NCBI GenBank assembly: GCA_027257055.1
Contig: JAPVLO010000123.1
Coordinates: forward strand, 2,170,001-2,234,000
From: Cephalopachus bancanus
Taxonomy: Eukaryota; Chordata; Mammalia; Primates; Tarsiidae
Direction: 5' to 3'
Length of the DNA stretch: 64,000 nt
Part shown: positions 53,758-64,000 of the stretch, piece after piece
Numbering within the stretch: the stretch's first letter is position 1
Layout: the number at the start of each line of letters is the position of its first letter
The notes under the pieces: generated by a model
Databases searched by the model: none
What the model saw: only the letters and a program-made list of their open reading frames with translations
Told to the model about the DNA's origin: nothing
Program-made: the position numbers and the translations under genes

Positions 53758-53948
53758 ATAAGCGGACCTTGAACCATTATCATAATCCTATAAGAAAGAG
53801 ATTGGCAGTAAAGGGAAACTGCCAGGGGATGGGGGGAGGGTACACCTCATCAACAAGGATAACTACATAATGAAATTTGTACATCTAACCCTGAATTGTA
53901 CCTCACATCTTTAAAATTAAAAATTAAAAAAAAAAAAGAGAAAAAAAA
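53758..53948 (+). mobile_element. unassigned poly(A)-tailed retroposed insert inside L1
   Basis: About 190 bp with a G-rich stretch (GGGGATGGGGGGAGGG) and a long A-rich tail (CTTTAAAATTAAAAATT then As). It is bracketed by near-duplicates AAAGAAATAAATATATA (53741-53757) and AAAGAAATGAAAATATAT (53949-53966), and the host L1 reads through once it is removed. It could be a 5'-truncated L1 3' UTR of a lineage-specific type or an LTR-derived L1-mobilised element. Confidence 0.55.
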
Positions 53949-54006
53949 AAAGAAATGAAAATATATGTCCACACAAAAACTTGTACATAAATGTTCTAGT
54001 GGGATT

Positions 54007-54302
54007 TTTTTTTTTTTTTTTTTTTGAGTTGGAGTCTCACTCTGTCACCCAGGTTGGAGTATAGTGGCACACTCCCGGCCACCGCAGCCTTGACCTGCCG
54101 GGCTCCGGCGATCCTTCCACCTCAGCCTTTCAAGCAGCTGGAACTACAGGTGTGCGCTACCACGCCCAGCTAATTTTTTGATTTATTGTAGAGATGAGGT
54201 CACACCAAGTTGCCCTGGCGGGTCTCGAACCCACGGGCTCGGGCAATCCACTCACCTCAGCCTCCCAAAGCACGGGATTACAGGCTGAGCCACCGAGCCC
54301 AG
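54007..54302 (-). mobile_element. Alu, young, inside L1
   Basis: Full-length reverse Alu with a poly(T) start, flanked by the exact 11-bp CTAGTGGGATT at 53996-54006 and 54303-54313. It splits the L1 3' end. Confidence 0.95.
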
Positions 54303-54517
54303 CTAGTGGGATTATTTTTAACAGCTCCGGGTTGGAAACAACTGAAATGTCCATCAACATATCCTAGGTAAACAAATGTTAGTCTATACTTGGGGTAAGT
54401 TTAAAGATTGGTCATCACTTAGTATTACGGAGACATGGGCAAGATTCCAGCGCCAGGCAGAGGATCTGGGAGGGGCAGTGCTTGTAGACACCTAAATCAC
54501 ATCCAGTTCACATTTTC

Positions 54518-55119
54518 CTTTTTTTTTTTTTTTTTTTGAGTCAGAGTCTCACTCTGTCACCCAGACTGGATTGCAGTGGCATGCTCAGGGCCACTGCAGC
54601 CTTGACCTGCTGGGCTCAGGTGATCCTTCTACCTCAGCCTTCCAAATACCTGGAACCACAGGTATACACCACCATGCCTGACTAATTTTTTTTTTTTTTT
54701 TTTGAGTTGGAGTCTCACTCTGTCACCCAGACTGGAGTGCAGTGGCCGCTCCCGGCCACCGCAGCCTCGACCTGCTGGGCTCCGGCGATGCTTCCGCCTC
54801 AGCCTTCCAAGTAGCCGGAATTACAGGCATGCGCTACCACGCCCGGCTGATTTTTTGACTTATTGTAGAGATGAGGTCTCGCTGCCTAGGCGGGTCTTGA
54901 ACCCACGGGCTCAGGCAATCCACTCACCTCAGCCTCCCAAAGGCGCGGGATTACAGGCTGAGCCACCGAGCCCGGCTCTAATTTTTTTTTTATATATTGT
55001 AGAGATGAGGTCTCACCAAGTTGTCCAGGTTGGTCTCGAACCCCTGGGTTCAGGCAGTCCTCTTGTCTCTGCCTCCCAAAGTGCTGGGATTACAGGCATG
55101 AGCCACCATGCCTACTTGC
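54518..55119 (-). mobile_element. older Alu, split by a younger Alu
   Basis: The outer reverse Alu occupies 54518-54681 and 54978-55119. It has TGAGTCAGAGTCTCACTCTG and GTGCTGGGATTACAGGCATG, and its two halves join across the insertion at the middle T-rich linker. Confidence 0.92.
54695..54977 (-). mobile_element. young Alu nested in an older Alu
   Basis: Complete reverse lineage-specific Alu inserted at the T-rich linker of the outer copy. CTAATTTTTTTTT is duplicated at 54682-54694 and 54978-54990. Most CpGs are intact. Confidence 0.95.
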
Positions 55120-55139
55120 CCAGCTGACCTGCCTTCCTC

Positions 55140-55154
55140 CCATTCTTTCTCTCC

Positions 55155-55185
<31 letters not shown>

Positions 55186-55188
55186 AAA
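55140..55188 (+). repeat. (CT)n simple repeat
   Basis: CTCTCTCTCTCTCTCTCT with TTTCTC interruptions. Confidence 0.95.
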
Positions 55189-55394
55189 AGCTTCTGCTGT
55201 GGTTGAAGCAAAGATAGTAGCCCCGAGCTCTGCAAGACTTGTTTGTTGTATACACACTAAACTGGTCCCCCATCCCATATACAGTGGGTTTGAGGCTTGG
55301 AGAAGGCTGGGTCCTCCCTGCAGTGGCCTCCTAAATTAGTGCCAGAGTCAGGATTGTAACTGCACCTCCCTCCTGTAGAGCTTGGCATAGGTAG

Positions 55395-55530
55395 GACTCG
55401 GGCATATCTGGGATTACAGCATGGCTCTGCTACTAATTGGGCAAGTGACTTAACCTCTCTTCGCTCATCTGTCAAGTGTAACACCCATCACAGAACTGTA
55501 GGCACAGTTAAATGATACAACGCAGTGTTT
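55395..55530 (+). repeat. MIR SINE
   Basis: TGGCTCTGCTACTAATTGGG, AAGTGACTTAACCTCTCTTC and CTCATCTGTCAAGTGTAAC in forward MIR order. Confidence 0.8.
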
Positions 55531-55544
55531 CCTAACATCAGTAT

Positions 55545-55710
55545 CTATCACCTACTGAGCACATAATATGTGCCAGATGCTGCTGTTAATCATTTGACAT
55601 ACCAACCATCCCATACCCCATACACACTATGGAGGGGACATGCCACAGAGGAGGAAAGTAGGTATATACAGCTAGCAAGCACTGGAGCCACAGTTCAACA
55701 AGGCAGTCAG
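55545..55710 (-). repeat. MIR SINE
   Basis: ACTGAGCACATAATATGTGC, CAGATGCTGCTGTTAATCAT and ACAGCTAGCAAGCACTGGAG in reverse MIR order. It lies tail to tail with the MIR just before it. Confidence 0.75.
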
Positions 55711-56612
55711 GCAACTGAGCCTTTTCACCCAGGAACGTTTCCAAACTCCCCTCACCACATATTGGTATAGCCCTGAAATTAGTCTCATCTTAAATAATAT
55801 ATGTGAAATTATAGGTTTGATATGTGATTTTTTTTTTGAAATATACATTATAATGGATATATAACTACAAAAGTAGAAACAAAAGGGTTATTTATGTACC
55901 ATTTAATATCATATTCCATCACAGTATGAGCATCATACAAGAGAAACAATGACATCGCACCAGAGAAGCTGCTAGAAGATTGCCTGGCACACAGCACATG
56001 GATGCAGAGTTCCAGAGCTGCCGTGCATGTCCGTATTAAAGGGCAATCCATTTTTACAGATCTGGGATGCAGGATAAAGGTTGAGAATAGGGGACTCCCA
56101 CCACCACAGTCACCAACAAGTGAATTTTCAGGTTTGTTTCATCAAGACACAGAGAAGCAAAGCTCTTTTACTGCTCTGCCCGGGCAACTCAGCTGGACCC
56201 ATGTGAGGAGCAGGAAACAGCCAACAGAGCCAATAAACAGCATAGTGAGGCAGTGCTTTGGGTTGGTAACAGTTTAGGTCAAATTCACACCTAAGCACTG
56301 CACCAGAGACTGGCTCCCTGTTGACAAAATTATTTCATTTCCTCTTCTTGAGGTCACAGCTGGGCATTTCCCAGATTCCCCCCTGCAATTAGGTGTGACC
56401 ATGGGACCAACATCTCACCTGGCTCCAAAAACATCTCACCTGGCTCCAAAATCTTCCTCATATTCTCCTTTTTCTGTCTACTGGCCTGATATCAGGGGTC
56501 TAGCAGACAACCCAAAGCTGAGGTCAAACCACTGACCTCAGAGAAGGAGCTAGCTCTTTCTGCGTGGGACAGAGCAAACCCCACCACTTTCACAATAGAC
56601 TGTGACAGAAAC
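55711..56612. other. intron 3 stretch, unassigned
   Basis: Includes a perfect 21-bp tandem duplication at 56410-56451. No exon or transposon named. Confidence 0.45.
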
Positions 56613-56625
56613 AAGAAATAAGCCT

Positions 56626-56923
56626 CGAGCTGGGCTCGGTGGCTCAGCCTGTAATCCCGCACCTTTGGGAGGCTGAGGTGAGTGGATTGCCTGAGCCCGC
56701 GGGTTCAAGACCCACCTGGGCAACTTGGCGAGACCTCACCTCTACAATAAAATCAAAAAAATTAGCCGGGCGTGGTAGCGTGTGCCTGTAGTTCCAGCTA
56801 CTTGGAAGGCTGAGGCGGAAGGATCACTGGAGCCCAGCAGGTTGAGGCTGTGGTGGCCGGGAGCGACCACTGCACTCCAGTCTGGGTGACAGTGAGACTC
56901 CAACTCAAAAAAAAAAAAAAAGA
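56626..56923 (+). mobile_element. Alu, young lineage-specific dimer
   Basis: Forward full-length Alu with a poly(A) tail. The exact 13-bp AAGAAATAAGCCT is at 56613-56625 and 56924-56936. Confidence 0.95.
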
Positions 56924-56936
56924 AAGAAATAAGCCT

Positions 56937-57570
56937 TTACTGTGCTGAGTCATTGAGATTTTGGGGCTGTTGTTTACAGAAGGTGAAGTCAAGCATCTTT
57001 CAGAGTGTCAAGAAACTTCCGTAATTACCATGCTAGGGAAGTATCAACACTTTCTCTAGTATTTTTGAACTCTGGGCCCCTCCCAGAGTAGTTACCAGAC
57101 ATAATTACCATATAAGACAGCAGAGATGAACTTCCAGCCCATGAACCATGTATATGCCATGCAGTCAGGCTCACTGGACAACTTCATTTTAAATTCTAAA
57201 CTCAAATTCTGGCTCCCTTTATTCCACAGGGTAGAAAAATGCTAGTGTCTTTGGGGATCGTTCTGGGAATGTAATGGGATAGTGCATGCAAAGCGTTCAG
57301 CATAAAGTGGGTGCTCAGTGAATGGTGGACTCCCTCACTCTGTCACATGGATCCATGTGGTTGTGCGCACAACTCATCACACAGCCTCAGAACCCCTCCC
57401 CCCAAACTCAGGGACAACTGCAGTCTGGGCACAGTTCATACTCTCTGCTAGATGAAAGAAAGCCTGCTGGGGAAACATTGGGTAAGCACGTCATCCATGG
57501 AACCAGAAAGAGTCAGTTCCTGAAGCCCCAAGAGAGTGCTAGTCCTAAAAGCTGAGCAGGCAACAATGCC
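56937..57570. other. intron 3 stretch without recognised elements
   Basis: 57270-57325 resembles a MIR or L2 end (AAAGTGGGTGCTCAGTGAAT). Otherwise unassigned. Confidence 0.4.
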
Positions 57571-57574
57571 AGGT

Positions 57575-57930
57575 CTGAATATTTGTGTCCCCCCAAAATT
57601 CATATGTTGAAACCTAACCCAAGGTGAGGATATGAAGAGGTGGGGTCTTTGGAGATTATTAGATGCATAAGGACTCCGTTATCATGAATGGGATCAACGC
57701 CCTCATACAAGGCCTTGAAAGAGCTTGTCAGTTTCTTCTGTCATGTGAGGATGCAGCAACAAGCCACCATCTGTGGAACAGAGAGGGAACCCTTACCAGA
57801 CACGAAATCTACCATTGCCTTGATCTTGGACTTCCCATCCTCCAGAAATATGAGTAATACATTTTAATTTTTGTTTATAAATTACCGAGTCCAAGGTATT
57901 TCGTTACAGCCGCTCAAAAGAACAGAGATA
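57575..57930 (+). mobile_element. MLT1-type solo LTR (ERVL-MaLR)
   Basis: GAATATTTGTGTCCCCCCAA, AATTCATATGTTGAAACCTA, GAGGTGGGGTCTTTGGAGAT, CTTGATCTTGGACTTCCCAT and TATTTCGTTACAGCCGCTCA in order. No internal genes are attached. Confidence 0.88.
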
Positions 57931-58014
57931 GATTAATAGGCCAGGAGAAGAGGGAGGCCCAGGCAAAGGGGCGGGGCAGGGGCAGGGACAGAATGGGGTG
58001 AGACTTCAAAGGGC

Positions 58015-58840
58015 ACTATCATGAAAATGGAAAGATGACTTACAGAATAGTTGAGAAAATACTTGCAAATCATCTATCTGTTAAAGGATTTGCATCCAGA
58101 ACATACAAAGGACTCTTTCAAGTCAACAATAAGAGAAATCCACTTTAAAAATGGGCAAAGGTTTTGAATAGACATTTCTTCAAAGAAGACGTACAAATGG
58201 CCAAAAGCACATGAAAAGCTGCTCAACAGCATTAGTCATTGGGGAAATAGAAATTAAAACCACAATGAGTTATCATTTCACACCCACTAGGATGGCTATA
58301 ACAGAAATAATGGACAATACCAAGTGTTAGAGAGAATGCGGAGAAACAGGAACCCTCATACCTTGAAGAAGGGAAAGTAAAATGATGCAGCCACCTTGGA
58401 AAACACTTTGATGGTTCTTTAGAAATTTAAGCATAGAATTTCCACATGACCCAGCAATTCTACTCCTAGTTACGTACTCCAGAGAAATAAAAACAGGAGT
58501 CCACGCCAAAACTTAGACATGAATGTTCACAGCAGCATTATTCATAGTAGCCCCAAAGTGAAAACAACCAAAAGGTTCATCAATGATGAATGGACAAACA
58601 AAATTTGGTATATCCATGCAATGAAATATTATTTAGCTACAACATGGATAAACCTCGAAAACATTATGCTAAGTGAAGAAGCCGGACACAAAAGAGTACA
58701 TAAAGTAAGATTCCATTTATATGAAACCCATAGAAACAGAAAACAGATTAGTGGTTGCCAGGGGCCAAGGGTGGGGAAACAGGGAGTGACTGCTAATGGG
58801 AAGGGGGTTTCTTTTGGGGGGTGCCTGTCCTTTGTGCCAT
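58015..58840 (+). mobile_element. L1 LINE 3' end fossil
   Basis: Forward L1 ORF2 end and 3' UTR: TGGGCAAAGGTTTTGAATAG, CCCACTAGGATGGCTATAAC, GACCCAGCAATTCTACTCCT, AATATTATTTAGCTACAACA, then GTGGTTGCCAGGGGCCAAGG. Stops interrupt the frame. An old mammalian L1 subfamily. Confidence 0.92.
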
Positions 58841-59454
58841 GCCTGAAAAGGGGCCAGGTTACAGGGATAGATGCATAGAGCCAGCTTTCAGGAGACATCA
58901 CCTCTCACATGAGTGACGTGTGTAACACCTGCTCCCTGCTTCCTGCATAGTACTTGGGCAGGGAGTGTTGTTTCCATTCAGCAGCTGAAAGACTGAGGCC
59001 TGTGAGAGGGGCTATGAGCAAGCTGGATTTAGGATTCAGATTCCAAACTCATTCTGGGTCTCCACAATATGACTTTACCAACTATGTGCTCTAATTTCAC
59101 AAGGGGCCATACAAGTAGTAGAAAGCAATGGGCCAGGTGTTCAAACATCTGTGTTCAAGAACAACTTTGCCAGTACTTAGCTGCTGTACTGTGGGCAAGT
59201 CCTTTGAATTGTTTCCTCATTTGCAAACACCTGCTACTCCTGCTCCAAGGTGGAAAGTCCAGAGCTCACAAAAGATGATGGAAGTGAAAGAAATTTATAC
59301 TGGTGCCAGATTTGGATCTAGAAAACAAGGGTTCTTTCTCTCAGGGTGCTCACTGCAGAGCTGTGGAATTGGCAAAGGCCTATATACATGCCAGGTAAAT
59401 TGTTACCAGGGTCAAATTAGGGTAGCAGATCATAAAGGTTAAATCTTAATAAGA

Positions 59455-60360
59455 GTATTATCGACTGAATGTATACAAGGGGGGACCCCCAAAAACTCAA
59501 ATTTATTTATCAAAAATTGCTATTTATTCTTACATGTTTAAACTTCAGTCACCTTCAAAGTACTCTCTCTTTGATGCACTGTACCTATTGAGACCCTTTT
59601 CCCACTGTTCAACACGCTTAACTCATCGATTTTATGCCTTCTAAGTGCTTCTGCCATTTTTTGTTTCACCTCTTCCACATGGGCAAAATGTTTCCCTTTC
59701 AGGACTTTTAAAATCCAGAAATACAAACCAAAAAATTGCTCAGGGCAATATTGGGTGAATAGGGAGGGTGGGGCACGGAGGTCATGACGTTTGTTAGTTA
59801 AAAGCTGCTGAACACTCAGTACGGTGTGGCAGGTGCAGTCATAAATCACCCATCATGAAATAGGCAAACATGTTGAAATAATCTCAAAAAAATTTCAGTG
59901 AAGTCAAATGCAGTCTCTCACAACGCTAGATGTTACACTGATGCCAATGGGCTCCTAGTACACTTACCTAGCTGAGGAAGCCTATACCACAAGGGGCCCA
60001 CCCCCCAAAGATGATTCTGGTTTTTTGGGGGTCCCCCCTTGTATGCTCCCCTTCTCCCAATTCGTATGTTGAATCCCTAGCCCCCTGTGTGGCTATAACT
60101 GGAATTAGGAATAAATGAGGTCTTAAGAGTGGGACCCTGATGTGATAGGATTTGTATCCTCATAAGAGATACCAGTGAGCTCTGGCACTCTCATACTTTT
60201 GAGCCAGGAAGAGTAAAACAAGCCTAGGAGACAGTCCTCACCAGAAACCTCATTGGCTGGAACCTTGGACTTCCACCTTCCAAAACTGTGAGAAATAAGT
60301 GTTTAAGGCACCTACACCATTTGAGGTATTTTGTATGGCAGCCTGAGCAGACTAGCACGG
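59455..60360 (+). mobile_element. MLT1-type solo LTR interrupted by mariner
   Basis: The LTR begins TTATCGACTGAATGTA, is cut by the mariner at 59476-60041, and resumes TATGCTCCCCTTCTCCC. It then follows the MLT1 order: ATTCGTATGTTGAATCCC, ATGAGGTCTTAAGAGTGGGA, CTTGGACTTCCACCTTCC, CTGTGAGAAATAAGTGTTTA. Confidence 0.88.
59476..60041 (-). mobile_element. mariner DNA transposon, internally deleted, perfect TIRs
   Basis: The 20-bp ends CAAGGGGGGACCCCCAAAAA (59476-59495) and its exact complement (60022-60041) are terminal inverted repeats, flanked by TA on both sides (59474-59475 and 60042-60043). Removing the element restores the MLT1 reading. The minus strand at 59538-59849 holds a 103-codon open frame with mariner transposase-like pieces (KGKHFAHVEEVKQKMAEALR, VQQLLTNKRHD). 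At 566 bp it is under half the usual 1.3 kb, so it lacks most of the transposase and could only have moved with help from a full copy. Confidence 0.88.
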
Positions 60361-60364
60361 AGCT

Positions 60365-61360
60365 TACACAGGCACTCTTCATGCACTTTACGTTGTCCCA
60401 GGCACCAGGCCAGTTATCATTATCACCCTCATTTTACAGTAAGGAAAAGGAAGCACTGAACAGAACAGTAATTTTCCCTAGGCCACGCCCTGGGCAAAGC
60501 AGTAGTATGGGCTCTGGGAGGAGGAAGACTGGCGCAGGGCCTGTGATCCGAGCACTCTGGTCAGCACTGGGATGAAGGAGATAAGTGTGAGCTCTCTCTG
60601 GGCCCAGCACTTACGAGGTGCTCTGTAAATATTGGAGAAAGGACAGAGAGAATGTCCAGGCTCAGGACAATCAGAGAGCTCCAGGACTCTAGGTCCTCTG
60701 ACTCCCACACACAAAGAGCACAATGTCTACCCTCTTACACCCTCTATCTGCCAGGTCAGTGGGCTGCACTTCTCTAAGTTATTCTGGCTGGTTCTTTCAG
60801 TGACTCTCTCTGCTACACCCACAGGAGCAGACTCCTTGAACAGCCAAGGATGCTGTGGCCTCATGGACCTCAGGAGCTACTTCATCATCTGACCAAGAGA
60901 CCCAGTGAATTGTATGCATTACAAGGAGTTTCAAAAGACCCCCCAGATAGCTATTAGAAAAGCTGGGTCTGAAACCCAGAACTGTAGTCCTGACTTTCCT
61001 TATACCATCACCAGACTCTTCTCAAGCCAAGGCTTCGGAGGAAGAACAGGCTTGGTTGGGTGTTTGCGACCCTGACTCACCCACCAAGCCTGCAGGCCTC
61101 AAGTGCAGAGGTACCCACAGGAATGCTCGATTCTACAATGACTGTTTCAGGAGGCTGGAGCACCTGGGATGCTGCCAGCTCTGCAGGCTGAGAGGGCAGG
61201 ATAGGGCAGAGCCTGCCAGCAGCTCTTTCCTGTGTTGAACTGTGACAGTGGTTGGAGGAACGTCTCAGTTTTGGAAGGTGAACTAGAGAAATATGTATCC
61301 TGACCCAGGGCATCATGGGCAGTGATTCCATCCCTGGAGCAGACTTTACTAGTACACCCA
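60365..61360. other. intron 3 stretch, mostly unassigned
   Basis: 60370-60470 resembles a reverse MIR (CACCCTCATTTTACAGTAAG). The rest shows no exon. Confidence 0.45.
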
Positions 61361-61364
61361 CCAA

Positions 61365-61920
61365 TTCCGGACCAGGCACTGTGCTGGATGCTGAAGATTA
61401 ACTCCAATTGGAGTCATGTGGCCTTGGCTTTGTCCCTTACAGACTAGCTTGGGTCATCAAACACTCACATGTGCATATACCCACATTTACAAACTATGAC
61501 AAGGTCCTGAAGTAGTTCTCAGGGCTCTGGGAGCCAGGACAAGAGGTCCAGCCTGTGTGGTGAGCCAAGGAAGGTGAGGTGACAAGAGCTCAGGCTTACC
61601 TCCCCCAGGTGGAAGAAGGGATGATAGAGAATATCCCCTGCAGAGGAGATAGGTCACTTAAAAGCCCTGAGGCCGGAGGGTTGCAGCATTTAAAGAATCA
61701 GCAGCAGAGCCTGTGACAGGAGCTGCAGGAGATAAGGCCTGGCTTTACCCTGTGAGCAAAGGATGCCACTGAGCCCTTTTAAGCAGGGGATTAGCTATGC
61801 ATTTTTAAAAGCTTACTTTGGCTGTTGTGTGGAGCATAGATTATGGGGCGGAGGGCAGAAGAGGCAGTGGGGAGCTGGAGAGGAGACTGGTGCAACTGTT
61901 TGGGGGAATGGGGCAGGGAC
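61365..61920 (+). repeat. third copy of the unassigned ancient repeat
   Basis: Opens with CCAGGCACTGTGCTGGATGC and continues through TTTTAAGCAGGGGATTAGC, TTAAAAGCTTACTTTGGCTG and TTGTGTGGAGCATAGATTAT, collinear with the copies at 15335 and 46130. Confidence 0.5.
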
Positions 61921-63490
61921 ATTCCCACTGCTCTGGACTCCCGGTGCCCTGATGGTGCCATGGGACACTTGCCCGTGTGTTCTGGGTTTGGGCTGTGGTC
62001 CAATCAATGAAATGTGTATAAAATGTTTGTGACAGTGTCCTTACTCAGCTGTCCAAAGGCCTCCCTGGCCTTCATACCCCAACCCCGAGCCTGCCATTTC
62101 ATCCTCTTCAAACAAGCCACTATTGAAATCCATCCTCCCGCTCTCCCCAGAAGCCTCCCAGATTGATCAGACAAAAACTGACAGCTTTGCAAGGCCATTC
62201 ATTCTCCTGCCTCCCCGAGACACAGTTACCCTTGACACAGATGCAGCAGTGGTAACACTTGATAGTGTTTTTCTGCCTGATTTAGTGGCTTCACTCGTGG
62301 CCCACATATGTCAGTCCACTCAGGTGCCTACCTCTACAGTCCCCTGCCCTGGGTCACAGTCCCAAGAGGCCTGCACTGGGTGCTCACCAAGGACTCCCTC
62401 TCCTGTTGGGCTGCTTTTGGGGTGAACAGCCTGGCAGTTGTTGGAACATCAACTACCTCCTTGAGAGAAAGTCAATCTCCAACTGAACACATGTGTCTTG
62501 CCTTTGAAACTCTGGATCTTTTTTTTCTTCTCTTTTGGATACAAAGGAAGAGACTTGTGCTTGGCAATCACCTAAACTTAGCAATTAAGTTCTGTCAGAG
62601 GAATTTATAGAACTTTTTAGAATTTATAGAACTGAAAAGGAGGTGGAGTGGGGGAGGGGAAATAGATCACTTTCCTCAGATTTAATGGATGAAAAAATTG
62701 AGAACCTGTAGGACAAGGGAAATATTCTTGAGGTCACAGCGCCAGCCAGGACAGGGCTGGTCTGGAGCCTGGCTTTTCTGTGAAGGATTAGTGTTCTTCC
62801 TACAGTCCCCTGTGCCAAAGCCTGGCATACCTCTGGTTCACAATGGATCTCTTCATGACAAAGTATCCTAGCCTCCCCTGCTGAGTTCCAGGGGGCTCCA
62901 GGTTGCCTGGGCTCCTGGCCCTCTAGACGTCAGAAAGTCACACTGAGGAAAAGCTGGTTCCCGCTCCAGCCACTCTCACCATCAGGGCTGGGAGGCTTAC
63001 ACAATGAGGATAGTGAGGCTGTGTTTTCCCATATCCCCCAACTTTTCCCCAGGAAGAAGCAGCCTCCTTGCAGAGGCCAGGCCTGATTCTCCTCTCCTCA
63101 CCTTGCCTGGAAACATCCAGGAGCTGCAACCCAAGGACTTGTTGTGGGCTTACCTCCTGGCACGTCCCAGATAGGGACACTTGGAACAGTTATCCCACCT
63201 CTCAATCCAGTGACTGGCAAGGCCCCAGGAGCCAGCCAGGTTGATAAAGGCAGCCTCAACTGCAGCAGAGGAGGCCCCCATCACTCTGTTGGCACCTCAG
63301 CCTTGTCAGCTATAGGCTGGATGTGATGATGACATGGATGAGGCGGGTCTTTTCCCAATTTCTCAGCACTCATTGGCTGTCAACTATGTGCACGGCTCAG
63401 TGCCTAGTTCAAGGCTGTGGTTCCCAGTGATTTTCCAGGTGAGAAAGCTTAGATGGATGATATGGACCTGCATTCTCATCTAACTGGTTA
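61921..63490. other. intron 3 stretch, mostly unassigned
   Basis: 62670-62800 resembles a reverse MIR (AATGGATGAAAAAATTGAGA, GAGGTCACAGCGCCAGC). 62040-62220 may be old L2. No exon. Confidence 0.4.
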
Positions 63491-63505
63491 AAAGCACATA
63501 TTCTG

Positions 63506-63807
63506 GGCTGGTTGTGGTGGCTCAATCTATAATCCCAGCACTTTGGGAGGCAGAGACAAGAGGATTGCCTGAGTCCAGGGATTTGAGACCAGCCTGGGTA
63601 ATTTGGTGAGACCTTGTCTCGACAATAAAACAATAAAAATTAGCAGGGCATGGTGGCACGTGCCTGTGGTTCCAGTTACTTGGAAGGCTGAGGTGGAAGG
63701 ATTGCCTGAGCCCAGCAGGTGGAGGCTGCAGTGGCTTTGAGTATGCCACTGCACTCTGAACTTCTAAAAAGTTCAACAGAGTGAGACTCCAACTCAAATA
63801 AATAAAT
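63506..63807 (+). mobile_element. Alu, older copy with a small hairpin insertion
   Basis: Forward Alu ending GTGAGACTCCAACTCAAAT. Near-duplicates AAAGCACATATTCTGG (63491) and AAAGGCACACATTCTGG (63808) flank it. Near its 3' end the usual CCAGCCTGGGTG is replaced by a palindromic segment at 63758-63774. Confidence 0.92.
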
Positions 63808-63811
63808 AAAG

Positions 63812-63960
63812 GCACACATTCTGGAGCCAGATGGCCTGGCCTGGGTTTTAATCCAGCTACACCATTTACTAGTGGTATTACCTTGGGCTAGTAACCCTTC
63901 TGAACTCCAGTTTTCTCATGTGTAGAATGAGGATAATAATAGAATCTACATATCAATCAG
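63812..63960 (+). repeat. MIR SINE
   Basis: CTGGAGCCAGATGGCCTGGC, TTACTAGTGGTATTACCTTG and CCAGTTTTCTCATGTGTAGA in forward MIR order. Confidence 0.85.
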
Positions 63961-64000
63961 GGTCCTGTCAAGAAGCATGGTGCCCTCAAACGGGGAAGAG

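Larger units (their letters stand above)
53025..54420 (+). mobile_element. L1 LINE 3' end fossil carrying three insertions
   Basis: Forward L1 ORF2 end: GACTAGGAGAAAATATTCAC, GACAAAGAACTTGTATCCAG, GTGACCCAACAATTCCATTC and AACAACTGAAATGTCCATCA, with stops and frameshifts. Interrupted by an Alu (53122-53369), a poly(A)-tailed insert (53758-53948) and a young Alu (54007-54302). Not functional. Confidence 0.88.

Overview
This is primate nuclear DNA. It carries the 3' half of one gene, GNAO1 (the alpha subunit of the heterotrimeric G protein Go), read on the minus strand, plus a long stretch of its upstream intron. I recognise no other gene. GNAO1 is identified from four internal exons and one terminal exon with exact splice joins, together encoding residues 102-354 of the Go-alpha-B (Go2) splice form. 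Exons 1-3 must lie beyond the right end. The alternative last exons 7A/8A, which make Go-alpha-A, are not found between exon 6 and exon 7B or elsewhere here, so they should lie beyond the left end.

The repeats suggest a non-human primate. Many fresh Alu copies with exact target-site duplications belong to a dimeric subfamily unlike the AluS/AluY of monkeys and apes. It has a GGGCTCGGTGGCTCAGCCTG start and a CCAACTC 3' end, and it also differs from the lemur-type Alu I know. A mariner DNA transposon with perfect terminal inverted repeats is also present. A tarsier or another non-anthropoid primate is my best guess; this is inference.

Layout: 1-1120 lies past the distal poly(A) signals. 1130-5330 is the candidate 3' UTR of the B form, with a proximal poly(A) signal near 4830 and distal ones near 1145-1215. 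5331-5518 is exon 8B, 7660-7813 exon 7B, 11692-11821 exon 6, 13706-13834 exon 5 and 19779-19939 exon 4. From 19940 to the right end is intron 3, at least 44 kb.

Intron 3 is a layered record of transposition. Old MIR and L2 pieces, an hAT-type DNA transposon and MLT1 LTRs form the base. L1 3' ends lie over these. Young Alus and a mariner are inserted into the older elements (Alu in Alu, Alu in L1, Alu in hAT, Alu in L2, mariner in MLT1). A roughly 190-bp poly(A)-tailed insert inside an L1 remains unassigned.
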